Virus record (IMG/VR): IMGVR_UViG_3300025137_000061
Span: 1 to 50,357 of that record
Source: a virus
Length of the DNA: 50,357 nt
Direction: 5' to 3' (one strand)
Shown: positions 44,738 through 50,251 of the stretch, in pieces
Layout: the number at the start of each line of letters is the position of its first letter
Numbering within the stretch: the stretch's first letter is position 1
Position numbers and translations under genes: made by a program
Notes under the pieces: generated by a model
Seen by the model: the letters and a program-made list of their open reading frames with translations, nothing else
Database searches by the model: none
What the model was told of the DNA's origin: nothing

Positions 44738-44917
44738 TTATGATCCACATGACAGACATTCATCGTCGTCATCTAGCTCTGGGTTAGTAACTATCTCTGG
44801 CTTCAGTATCTTCTTCAGCTCGTATATCGCACTATGCGTGTCAGCATCCTCAAAAAGGTTGCCAGTCAGCGTGCTCCTCAGTGCCCTTATCTCTGCATTT
44901 ATATCCTTGTCATTCAT
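44738..44917 (-). CDS. Small acidic protein with CxxC end (59 aa)
   Basis: The frame starts MNDKDINAEIRALRSTL, is helical, and ends in DDDDECLSCGS. It overlaps the previous gene as ATGA (44914-44917) and lies 10 bp before the zinc-ribbon gene. The acidic tail with CxxC might bind metal or a partner. There is no recognised family. Confidence 0.6.
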   Translation of the reverse strand: MNDKDINAEIRALRSTLTGNLFEDADTHSAIYELKKILKPEIVTNPELDDDDECLSCGS

Positions 44918-45102
44918 CTTAGGTATATGTTTATATGGTTAGTAATCATCACGTCATCTCCACCTATAATGGCCATCATCTCGTCCGTCCGATTGCCTAT
45001 CAGGATGATGTGCCTCCTCGATATCTGTATGCGATAGAAGTGGTCGATGTCTATCCCCTTCCTCATGCAGACATACATCAGGTATCTCATCATGACGGTC
45101 AT
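44914..45102 (-). CDS. Small hypothetical protein (62 aa)
   Basis: The protein is hydrophobic-basic in turn (MMRYLMYVCMRKG, RRHIILIGNRTDEMMAIIGG) and probably a small alpha/beta fold. Both ends share ATGA overlaps with neighbours (44914-44917 and 45099-45102), which fixes the start at 45102. Confidence 0.6.
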   Translation of the reverse strand: MTVMMRYLMYVCMRKGIDIDHFYRIQISRRHIILIGNRTDEMMAIIGGDDVMITNHINIYLR

Positions 45103-45311
45103 GATGTCATGGTCTTTGCTATCTCACTTATCCTGGACTCCAGTATGAGTATCTGTCTGCCCTTCCTATCGGCATTCCGACACCATCTCTCTCTCAAATC
45201 TACTAAATCTTTTGGAGACTTGGAAATGTTGTCCCTGAGTATATCTATGTCGGTCTGTAGGTATTCTATCCTCTCCACTATCTCAAGTAGTTTCTCTATC
45301 TTCTTCTTCAT
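45099..45311 (-). CDS. Small coiled-coil protein (70 aa)
   Basis: The sequence is one long charged coiled coil (KKKIEKLLEIVERIEYLQTD and on). It overlaps the next gene as ATGA and the gene before by 29 bp. There is no recognised family. Confidence 0.6.
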   Translation of the reverse strand: MKKKIEKLLEIVERIEYLQTDIDILRDNISKSPKDLVDLRERWCRNADRKGRQILILESRISEIAKTMTS

Positions 45312-45435
45312 GTTTCTTGTTTAAGTTTGTCTTCCACTTGCTTATTATCTGCTCGTCTGTACTATCATCAATATAGTATGTGTGGTCTCCTATCTCTATG
45401 TATAGAGACCTGTCTGTCCTTATGTCTATCTTCAT
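45283..45435 (-). CDS. Small acidic/basic hypothetical protein (50 aa)
   Basis: The frame starts MKIDIRTDRSLYIEIGDHTY and looks like a beta hairpin followed by a charged helix. It starts 3 bp after the stop of the gene before and overlaps the coiled-coil gene by 29 bp. Its start resembles that of the 45439-45699 protein (MNIDIDYID), so the two may be related. Confidence 0.55.
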   Translation of the reverse strand: MKIDIRTDRSLYIEIGDHTYYIDDSTDEQIISKWKTNLNKKHEEEDRETT

Positions 45436-45438
45436 AAT

Positions 45439-45699
45439 CTATTTATTTATTTCGTCCTCAATTAGTTCCCTCAACTGATCAATATTCACGTCGCCATCTC
45501 CGTCTGCCCTATCTATAAAGGTAGGCCGAAGGTATGTCATGTGTCCGTAATGGTATTCCGTCTCGTCATTCAGTCCGTTGAATCGTACTGGGAACTGCTC
45601 TCGCCTTAGCTCCCTCTCTATCCCTACGTTGAAGTGGTCAGTCCCTGATACGCATACGCATATATTTACGTCGTCTATGTAGTCTATGTCTATGTTCAT
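45439..45699 (-). CDS. Hypothetical protein (86 aa)
   Basis: This 86-aa protein has a beta-like start (MNIDIDYIDDVNICVCVSG) and an acidic helical end (VNIDQLRELIEDEINK). It lies 12 bp before (downstream of) the 80-aa gene and 3 bp ahead of the 50-aa gene. There is no recognised family. Confidence 0.6.
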   Translation of the reverse strand: MNIDIDYIDDVNICVCVSGTDHFNVGIERELRREQFPVRFNGLNDETEYHYGHMTYLRPTFIDRADGDGDVNIDQLRELIEDEINK

Positions 45700-45711
45700 T
45701 TGATTTGGTTT

Positions 45712-45954
45712 TTAATTGTTATAGGAATTTCTTTCTTGAATCCATTCAGACTTGTATGTCCCGTCAAGAACAGACTTAGTGTGATCGTCATCTACCTTTA
45801 GGTTGTTTATGTCTATATCGTTATCATCAAGGACATCAAGAGCATTACTGCTCTTGCCGATGAACTCGTCATTGATGTATACCGAATGAATCGTCACCCA
45901 GTACTGCACCCATTTGTTGTATATGTCTTCAGACTCTATCTCTATTGTTTTCAT
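45712..45954 (-). CDS. Acidic hypothetical protein (80 aa), first gene after the repeat region
   Basis: This is a very acidic 80-aa protein (SNALDVLDDNDIDINNLKVDDD) with Trp/Tyr-rich start (YNKWVQYWVTIHSVYI). Its upstream leader is the repeat-rich region 45955-46290, which begins with tandem TGTGTTGGTT units. Acidic small proteins expressed early can act as DNA mimics or inhibitors; here that is only a thought. Control probably lies in the repeats upstream. Confidence 0.6.
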   Translation of the reverse strand: MKTIEIESEDIYNKWVQYWVTIHSVYINDEFIGKSSNALDVLDDNDIDINNLKVDDDHTKSVLDGTYKSEWIQERNSYNN

Positions 45955-46051
45955 TTTGTGTTGGTTTGTGTTGGTTTGTGTTAAGAAATGTTGGTTTTTT
46001 TTTGGATTAACATCGCTGTAACTATTGATATTACTATGTTTTTTTAGTGAA

Positions 46052-46171
46052 ATGTTAGAATGTTAGTTTTTTCCCTTCTGTGAGAAAAAAATAAATAATA
46101 TATATATATACTGATGATTGTGAGAATATATATTCTCCCCACAATTTGTAATATTTTCAACATTCTAACAT
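46052..46171. repeat. 13-bp inverted repeat flanking an AT-rich core
   Basis: ATGTTAGAATGTT at 46052-46064 and its exact reverse complement at 46159-46171 enclose 94 bp that include the TATATATA tract and the 16-bp palindrome. The arms are too far apart for a simple terminator, and chance occurrence of a perfect 13-bp pair at this distance is low. Confidence 0.85.
46122..46137. promoter_or_regulatory. Perfect 16-bp palindrome (operator-like)
   Basis: GAGAATATATATTCTC is a perfect palindrome. Flanking ATTGT and ACAAT extend the symmetry with a small CCC bulge. It looks like a dimeric repressor or initiator binding site in the centre of the repeat region. Confidence 0.55.
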
Positions 46172-46202
46172 TCTTCCGTTCAATTGATTGATTTACAGAC
46201 AG

Positions 46203-46257
46203 TTAGCCAATGTTGGTCTGTTTTAAAACCAACATGGCTTAACATTTTATTGGCTAA
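46203..46257. repeat. Nested inverted repeats
   Basis: The outer arms TTAGCCAAT (46203-46211) and ATTGGCTAA (46249-46257) are exact complements. The inner arms TGTTGGT (46211-46217) and ACCAACA (46028+200 = 46228-46234) are also exact. A cruciform or RNA stem is possible. Near copies of (C/A)ATTGATTG flank both sides. Confidence 0.8.
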
Positions 46258-46290
46258 TCGATTGATTGTCAGTCAGGTATGTTAACATTG

Positions 46291-46575
46291 TTACCAATCG
46301 CTTGCCTTTCTCATCCTTTCGATTAGTTTGTCATCTTGAAGTTTTTCAATACACTCATCTGCACGTTCTAGTTCGTCTCTTAATAGGTTTAACTCCTCAA
46401 GTATGCGTTTTAAAGGCTCTTTGTCATCACCTACTGCAATGTGAGTATACAAGGCATCTCTATTACTCATCTTCTCAAGACAAAACTCATCCCTTTCAAG
46501 TATTCCATAAATCAGTTTATCATCATCATTGAATGATTGGAATAAAACATACTTTCCTTTTGGTAAAATTTTCAT
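46291..46575 (-). CDS. Hypothetical protein (94 aa)
   Basis: The protein has a beta-like start (ILPKGKYVLFQSFNDDDKLIYGILE) and a helical C-terminal half (EPLKRILEELNLLRDELERAD). Its start lies in the shared TAG-AC-ATG junction after the 152-aa gene. It is the last gene before the repeat region. There is no recognised family. Confidence 0.6.
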   Translation of the reverse strand: MKILPKGKYVLFQSFNDDDKLIYGILERDEFCLEKMSNRDALYTHIAVGDDKEPLKRILEELNLLRDELERADECIEKLQDDKLIERMRKASDW

Positions 46576-46577
46576 GT

Positions 46578-47036
46578 CTATTGATTTTTATTGTTTCTAA
46601 CTAACTCGTCTATCTTCATGTTCAGGTAACTCTCCTTCTGAGTCATCGTGCCAGCACCCTGGCCTTTCGGTAGGCGTATGTCCTTGCCCGACTGAAAGTC
46701 ATGTATAGCCTCCTGTCCGTTGCGTATGCCTTGCTCGATTGCATTGCGTAGGTCTGACGTTACGTTTGTGATGTCTAGGTATAGTTTACCCTCCTCGAAC
46801 CATCCACCAAGATGATTGTCCACCGAGTATAACTCCACGCCATTCTCTCTTACGAAGGTCTTGACTGCCTCTTCTACCTCTGATATCGTAAACATCCCCT
46901 CCAATGTGTTGTGTATCTTCTCGTGCCCATGTATAGCATAGGCGTATCCCTTGAAGTCATGCTCTCCTGATACAAGGTTGAATGTTGCACCACCATCCTT
47001 AAGTAATGCTCTGCTGAATTGTTTTAAGTTCTTCAT
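46578..47036 (-). CDS. Hypothetical phage protein (152 aa)
   Basis: This protein starts MKNLKQFSRALLKDGGATFN with GYAYAIHGHEKI and a motif-like LPKGQGAGTMTQKESYLN near the end. The style (start, middle Gly-Trp-Phe-Glu-Glu-Gly, QGAGTMTQKES) is common in small proteins of Bacteroidota phages, but I know no function. The last residues NNKNQ and stop are shared with the A-rich start signal of the next gene. Confidence 0.6.
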   Translation of the reverse strand: MKNLKQFSRALLKDGGATFNLVSGEHDFKGYAYAIHGHEKIHNTLEGMFTISEVEEAVKTFVRENGVELYSVDNHLGGWFEEGKLYLDITNVTSDLRNAIEQGIRNGQEAIHDFQSGKDIRLPKGQGAGTMTQKESYLNMKIDELVRNNKNQ

Positions 47037-47038
47037 GT

Positions 47039-47443
47039 CTATTTGTTTTTATTGTATTGGTTTATAAATTCTACTACTGCATTGTATGTTGCATTTATTT
47101 TGCTATCTCCATTCATCTCAATAATAACATCCATTGATTCTCCATCAAGTATGTAGACAAAATTTTGTTCTATTCTGAAATTATATAGATGTCCTCTCAT
47201 TGAATCTCCATTCTCTCCGTCTTGAAAACTCTCTATCTTCTCCACTACGGGCATCAACCAATCCCAAGAGTTACTGAAGTCTCCAATCGGAAGTCCTCCT
47301 TCGGTATGCTCAAAGTTATAGTCACCCATAAATTCTGCTATTAGTTTATTATCATCAATACGGTGCATCCTACCATTGTCTTTTGCCCATATCTTTCTGT
47401 TTAAAGATTGTTGTTCTAAAACTTTTTGTCTTGTAGTTTTCAT
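47039..47443 (-). CDS. ABA-sandwich-like small phage protein, copy 1 (134 aa)
   Basis: The order of parts is KLIAEFMGDY, SWDWLMPVVEKIESF, a variable beta middle, and ATYNAVVEFINQYNKNK. This is the pattern of the phage ABA-sandwich family common in Bacteroidota phages, with no known function. It is a paralogue of the next gene (shared WxWLMPVVEKIE and AVVEFINQ). The C-terminal NKNK and stop overlap the start signal of the gene behind. Confidence 0.7.
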   Translation of the reverse strand: MKTTRQKVLEQQSLNRKIWAKDNGRMHRIDDNKLIAEFMGDYNFEHTEGGLPIGDFSNSWDWLMPVVEKIESFQDGENGDSMRGHLYNFRIEQNFVYILDGESMDVIIEMNGDSKINATYNAVVEFINQYNKNK

Positions 47444-47445
47444 CT

Positions 47446-47820
47446 CTATTTGTTTTTGTGTTGGTTTATAAATTCTACTACCGCTTTGTAGGTGGCTTCT
47501 TGTCTATCTTTGCAGTCCTCAACATAAACCACATAATTGTTCACTTCATCCATAAAGTTAGCATCATATGTACGGGTTGCTCTACGCTTGGTTGCTATAA
47601 AGTCATATCCATGCTCTTCAATCTTCTCCACTACGGGCATTAACCAATTCCATGAGGTGTGGTATTGTAGTTCGTGTACCTCGTAAAACTCTGTTCTTAT
47701 GTCGTTTAATTTAATAGGGCTTTGTTCTTTCCTAGCATAAACAAACAAACCCTCAAGGGTTTCTTCAAGTTCTAGTCCCATAAATTCTGCAATCATCTTG
47801 TTGCTCTCTTGTGTGTTCAT
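47446..47820 (-). CDS. ABA-sandwich-like small phage protein, copy 2 (124 aa)
   Basis: This protein starts MNTQESNKMIAEFMG and has SWNWLMPVVEKIEEHGYD and ATYKAVVEFINQHKNK. It is a tandem paralogue of the 134-aa gene 2 bp away, with a different middle. Duplication followed by divergence of the middle suggests selection for new binding partners. The function is unknown. Confidence 0.7.
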   Translation of the reverse strand: MNTQESNKMIAEFMGLELEETLEGLFVYARKEQSPIKLNDIRTEFYEVHELQYHTSWNWLMPVVEKIEEHGYDFIATKRRATRTYDANFMDEVNNYVVYVEDCKDRQEATYKAVVEFINQHKNK

Positions 47821-47822
47821 AT

Positions 47823-47960
47823 CTATTTGTTTTTGTTGGTTAGTAATAATTCTAGCTTGTATCTCATCCTCAATAGGAAGTATCCGATACGACTCTCATC
47901 CTCTCTAAGTAGGTTGTGCTTGTCTGATGATATGATTTTCTTTAGGTCTTTTGATTTCAT
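47823..47960 (-). CDS. Tiny basic protein (45 aa)
   Basis: The frame reads MKSKDLKKIISSDKHNLLRE and on to LLLTNKNK. It is basic and helical. It is set between TAG-AC-ATG and TAG-AT-ATG junctions 2 bp from each neighbour, which argues strongly that it is translated. There is no recognised family. Confidence 0.65.
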   Translation of the reverse strand: MKSKDLKKIISSDKHNLLREDESRIGYFLLRMRYKLELLLTNKNK

Positions 47961-47962
47961 GT

Positions 47963-48088
47963 CTAGTGTGTTATGTATAGTTCGTCATGCGTAGTGCCGT
48001 GTGCAACTACGTTGTATGATATTAAGGTAATACAAGCAATCATTATGATGATTGTGATTCCTCTCATTATTGTCTCTGTATTTCTCAT
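47963..48088 (-). CDS. Tiny membrane protein, MRNTE copy 2 (41 aa)
   Basis: The frame starts MRNTETIMRG and then has one membrane helix (ITIIIMIACITLISYNVVA) and a short polar end. The first codons are identical to those of the 55-aa gene upstream, inside a 26-bp direct repeat. Both neighbours are 2 bp away. It is probably an inner-membrane microprotein or a signal-anchored peptide. Confidence 0.62.
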   Translation of the reverse strand: MRNTETIMRGITIIIMIACITLISYNVVAHGTTHDELYITH

Positions 48089-48268
48089 GTCTAATGTAGT
48101 TTATATGTTTTTATGATGTTATCTAATCTTTGCTTCTCTCTTTTAGCAATCTCATCTGAATGCATATACATCCAGACCATACCGAAAGCCATTATCAATA
48201 CCCATACTGATAATCCTACTACTTCTCCTACTTCTTCATTTTTCTCTGTATTTCTCATGTCTAATGTA
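48073..48268. repeat. 26-bp direct repeat at two gene junctions
   Basis: An identical 26-bp sequence lies at 48073-48098 and 48243-48268, 170 bp apart. Each copy spans the end of one gene, the TAG-AC-ATG junction and the first five codons (MRNTE) of the next. It marks a local duplication or a shared translation-start cassette. Confidence 0.9.
48091..48258 (-). CDS. Tiny membrane protein, MRNTE copy 1 (55 aa)
   Basis: The frame starts MRNTEKNEEVGEVVG, has one membrane helix (LSVWVLIMAFGMVWMYM) and a basic helical tail (KREKQRLDNIIKTYK). It shares its start context with the 41-aa gene behind it through an exact 26-bp repeat. A single-pass inner-membrane protein with a cytosolic helix is likely. 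Confidence 0.65.
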   Translation of the reverse strand: MRNTEKNEEVGEVVGLSVWVLIMAFGMVWMYMHSDEIAKREKQRLDNIIKTYKLH

Positions 48269-48719
48269 TTTGTGGGTTATTAATTAATTGTGCATCTTGT
48301 AACTGCAATCCAAATTCCCAAGAAGCGAATGCTCTTTTGTATGTAATCGTCTTGTAGTTATCAGGTCTTGATAGTGATTTTATTACGTTCAATGCAGTAC
48401 TTCCGTTAGGCATCTCGTATTCAACCAAGAAACCATTCTTGCTTGTCGCTACAACCTCTGCCCATCTCTCTCCTTGATTTCTGAATACCTGTAAGTGATT
48501 CCCTATACTTTTTTTGTTTTGTATTGCCTTATGTCTATCAACAATTCTGTATAGTTTTTTTAAGAATGATTCATCTACATTTGATACCTCTACGATTTCT
48601 CCAAAACTATCATCCATATCTCCTACTTTTTCAAGGTAGGAGGCAAGACTATTTAAGTCTCTTACTGTTGCTACGTAATTCTTATTGATACGTAGGTATA
48701 CGTGTCCTTTATCGTTCAT
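48261..48719 (-). CDS. Hypothetical protein (152 aa)
   Basis: This 152-aa protein has a short beta start (GHVYLRINKNYVATVRDLNS) and the later pattern SIGNHLQVFRNQGERWAEVV with SKNGFLVEYEMPNG. It is a mixed alpha/beta protein without membrane segments. It lies between TAG-AC-ATG junctions. There is no recognised family. Confidence 0.6.
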   Translation of the reverse strand: MNDKGHVYLRINKNYVATVRDLNSLASYLEKVGDMDDSFGEIVEVSNVDESFLKKLYRIVDRHKAIQNKKSIGNHLQVFRNQGERWAEVVATSKNGFLVEYEMPNGSTALNVIKSLSRPDNYKTITYKRAFASWEFGLQLQDAQLINNPQIH

Positions 48720-48731
48720 GTCTATTGGTTT

Positions 48732-48848
48732 TTAGTTAAATACTCTGATTCTTCTTCTGCTTCCAGCAACCTCGATTCCGTTGATGAATATCGCTACGAT
48801 ATCAAAACGTAGGCAGTTCGTTCTTCCTATTATTCTTCTCTTTCTCAT
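48732..48848 (-). CDS. Tiny Arg-rich protein (38 aa)
   Basis: The frame reads MRKRRIIGRTNCLRFDIVAI and on to SRRRIRVFN. It is strongly basic with a beta-like core and may bind nucleic acid. It lies between a GC-rich hairpin and the next gene, with a TAA stop 12 bp before the next ATG. Length is short, so confidence is moderate. Confidence 0.55.
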   Translation of the reverse strand: MRKRRIIGRTNCLRFDIVAIFINGIEVAGSRRRIRVFN

Positions 48849-48864
48849 GATGTTTGGTTTTAAA

Positions 48865-48880
48865 GGGGGCTTTCGCCCCC
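48865..48880 (-). terminator. GC hairpin with GAAA tetraloop
   Basis: On the leftward strand GGGGGC-GAAA-GCCCCC forms a perfect 6-bp GC stem closed by a GNRA tetraloop, followed by TTTAAAA. It lies between the first leftward gene (48888-49172) and the 38-aa gene. A weak terminator, attenuator or mRNA-stabilising stem is likely; the T run is short. Confidence 0.65.
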
Positions 48881-48887
48881 GTTGGTT

Positions 48888-49172
48888 TTATTTGTTATTA
48901 TTCTCTCTTAGTGCCTTTCTGAACTCTCCTAGCTTGTCGTATGCTATAGAGCATTTGATTTGCTTCAATGCTCTTTGTCTTCCGTTGTCGTGGTGCGTAT
49001 ATATCCCCATTCTATTAGCTAGGTCTAGAACCTCATCCTTTGTAGCTTCTTCTAGAACATCATTCCAATAAGTTGTTTCTAGTTTAATCTGCTCTGCGTG
49101 TGTTAATGGTGCTTTCTTTGGTTTAGCTTTTAGGCTTAAAATTGCTTGTTTGATTAGTTGTGTAGTGTTCAT
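48888..49172 (-). CDS. Hypothetical protein (94 aa), first leftward gene
   Basis: I chose ATG 49172 (MNTTQLIKQAILSLKAKPKK), preceded by the A-rich leader aacaaaaaaaacacaaa. The open frame extends upstream to a GTG at 49250, but that part runs through the tRNA-like element. The protein is helical and charged, with NDVLEEATKDEVLDLANRMG near the middle and ENNNK at the end. There is no recognised family. As the first leftward gene it is likely expressed early. Confidence 0.65.
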   Translation of the reverse strand: MNTTQLIKQAILSLKAKPKKAPLTHAEQIKLETTYWNDVLEEATKDEVLDLANRMGIYTHHDNGRQRALKQIKCSIAYDKLGEFRKALRENNNK

Positions 49173-49195
49173 TTTGTGTTTTTTTTGTTGGTTAG

Positions 49196-49240
49196 TGGAC
49201 ATAAAGGGAATCGAACCCTTTCTCCCAACCGTTATGTCCA
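49196..49240 (-). ncRNA. tRNA-like minihelix 1 (acceptor stem plus T-arm)
   Basis: Read on the leftward strand, this 45-nt element has a 7-bp acceptor-like stem (GGACATA with TATGTCC), extendable to 8 bp by the outer T-A pair. A 12-nt linker and a perfect T-arm (AAGGG-TTCGATT-CCCTT) lie directly before the 3' acceptor strand, and a discriminator-like A follows. D-arm and anticodon arm are absent. This is the minihelix half of a tRNA, the part read by RNase P, RNase Z and the CCA enzyme. It lies 24 bp before the first leftward gene. It may be a processing signal, a decoy, or a decayed tRNA. Confidence 0.45.
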
Positions 49241-49241
49241 T

Positions 49242-49286
49242 CACTTGCACCTCGCTTATATAGAGGGAATCGAACCCTCACAAGTG
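49242..49286 (-). ncRNA. tRNA-like element 2 (T-arm inside a second 45-nt hairpin)
   Basis: This element is separated from element 1 by one base and is also 45 nt long. It has a second perfect T-arm (GAGGG-TTCGATT-CCCTC) enclosed by an outer 6-bp stem (CACTTG with CAAGTG). Here the T-arm is next to the 5' arm, not the 3' arm. The two T-arms share AGGGTTCGATTCCCT exactly. A possible 36-codon frame (49192-49302) runs through both, but the repeat falls in different codon phases, so it is not a protein repeat. Confidence 0.35.
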
Positions 49287-49664
49287 TATTTTTCGGTTTC
49301 ATAAACTCACGAACATCTTTGGTTTTACCTTCAGCAATTGCTCAAGTTAAAGACTTGTGTTCGGCTAGTCGTCAGCCACCTGCTATGTATGGTTAGTACT
49401 CGCAGTTCCGATATTAATACCCTCGAAGGGGGAGTGGAACTTTTTGCTTCGCCCACTAGGGGTTACTGGAAACGTGTTATCCTATCACGTGATTTCTTTA
49501 GTAGCGTGGGCAGATGCCCCATGTCCTCTCGTCTCATTCGCTATGGCTTGTCGCCTCGTTGTAAATCTCAACAGATGCTCGTTTGCTTCTGGAACCAAAT
49601 CTCGGAATACTTAATCGTTCTATCGACATCTTTTTTTTCGGATGTTGTGCATCTAGATGAAAAC

Positions 49665-49710
49665 ACGTAGACCGATCTACGTAGTTATACTTAGTGGGTG
49701 CTACGTAGTT
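49665..49710. repeat. CTACGTAG palindrome cluster
   Basis: CTACGTAGTT occurs twice 24 bp apart (49677-49686 and 49701-49710), and the first copy is part of the stem ACGTAGA-ccga-TCTACGT (49665-49682). The 24-bp spacing is near two helical turns, which would place two protein dimers on similar faces. Confidence 0.6.
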
Positions 49711-50070
49711 GACGGGTTTGTGTGTCATTGAATTAGTACCTAACTCACTGTAAAACAAGCACTTGCAATTGATTTCATATAAACAAGTGAGGTTTTTGTT
49801 TTTGGGTGCAATTTTTTAGGGCAGATGCTATTCTCTGTCTGTACGTATGTAAGCCAATGAGAATGTCAAACGGCAGATAGGCCGAAATATAGGCAGATTG
49901 GTAGGTCTATCGGAATATCGACTCTACAGCCCTTATGTTTACTGGGTTTTCGCACATCTCAACTTTTTAATGGTGTAGTACTAGCGAGAGGCCAAAGTCT
50001 CTTAGAACGTCTCTAAATACCCTTTATGAACATTCCGTCATTTTATCAACATTTCCTATGCATAACATCT

Positions 50071-50093
50071 CAGTCAGTCAGTCAGTCAGTCAG
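50071..50093. repeat. CAGT tetranucleotide repeat (5.75 copies)
   Basis: Five full CAGT units and CAG form a perfect 23-bp microsatellite in the non-coding region. Related CAGTCAGG and CAGACAG units occur nearby and near 46270. It is too short and regular for a CRISPR array. Confidence 0.95.
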
Positions 50094-50095
50094 AC

Positions 50096-50217
50096 CGATT
50101 GATAGGTAGGTTGGTCTGAGGTTTCATACAAGCTACTGATAGTCAGACAGATAGGTAGATAGTTAGGTGGTCACGTCAAACGTAATAGGTTGATAGACAG
50201 GTAGATAGGTAGATAAA
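50096..50217. repeat. Degenerate GGTAGATA/GATAGGTA tandem units
   Basis: Units such as GATAGGTAG, CAGATAGGTAGATAG and GACAGGTAGATAGGTAGATA recur over about 120 bp. The pattern is a degenerate 4-bp or 8-bp register. Iterated sites of this kind are found at phage origins, packaging sites and genome ends. Confidence 0.75.
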
Positions 50218-50234
50218 ACGGCAAAAAATTCAGA

Positions 50235-50251
50235 ACAAATCTTCGATTTGT
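50235..50251. terminator. Small hairpin near the right end
   Basis: ACAAATC-TTC-GATTTGT forms a perfect 7-bp stem with a 3-nt loop, followed rightward by atttgtttt and a G-rich run. It may be a weak terminator or a structural element near the genome end. Confidence 0.4.

Larger units (their letters stand above)
45955..46290. other. Repeat-rich non-coding region, candidate origin or control region
   Basis: No gene was found in these 336 bp. From left to right they hold tandem TGTGTTGGTT units (45955-45982); one arm ATGTTAGAATGTT (46052-46064) of a 13-bp inverted repeat whose other arm is at 46159-46171; an AT tract (about 46090-46110); a perfect 16-bp palindrome (46122-46137); and a nested inverted repeat TTAGCCAAT...ATTGGCTAA (46203-46211, 46249-46257) enclosing TGTTGGT...ACCAACA. 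This symmetry and an AT-rich core are features of phage origins and of operator regions. Which one applies cannot be told from sequence. Confidence 0.6.

Noticed and set aside
49190-49290. Phage attachment site derived from a host tRNA 3' end
   Set aside because: No integrase or excisionase gene was found, and the acceptor stem is complete on both sides, unlike a captured 3' half.
49192-49302. 36-codon leftward frame through both tRNA-like elements
   Set aside because: The start context is poor, and the exact 15-bp repeat falls in two different codon phases, so the DNA or RNA is the more likely unit.
49196-49520. tmRNA or full tRNA
   Set aside because: No D-arm with anticodon arm could be fitted, no tag reading frame ending in Ala-Ala was found, and the acceptor partner lies directly next to the T-arm.
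49338-49670. 110-codon rightward open frame
   Set aside because: It has no sensible start context, an unlikely composition (many Ser, Arg, Cys) and runs through several hairpins and repeats. It probably is open by chance.
49534-49758. 74-codon leftward open frame, followed by a 24-codon frame with an ATGA overlap
   Set aside because: Composition is not like that of neighbouring proteins, and it crosses the CTACGTAG repeats. The region looks non-coding. It could be a real small gene, but I cannot support it.
50071-50217. CRISPR array
   Set aside because: The repeats are 4-8 bp units without spacers, so this is a microsatellite-like region.
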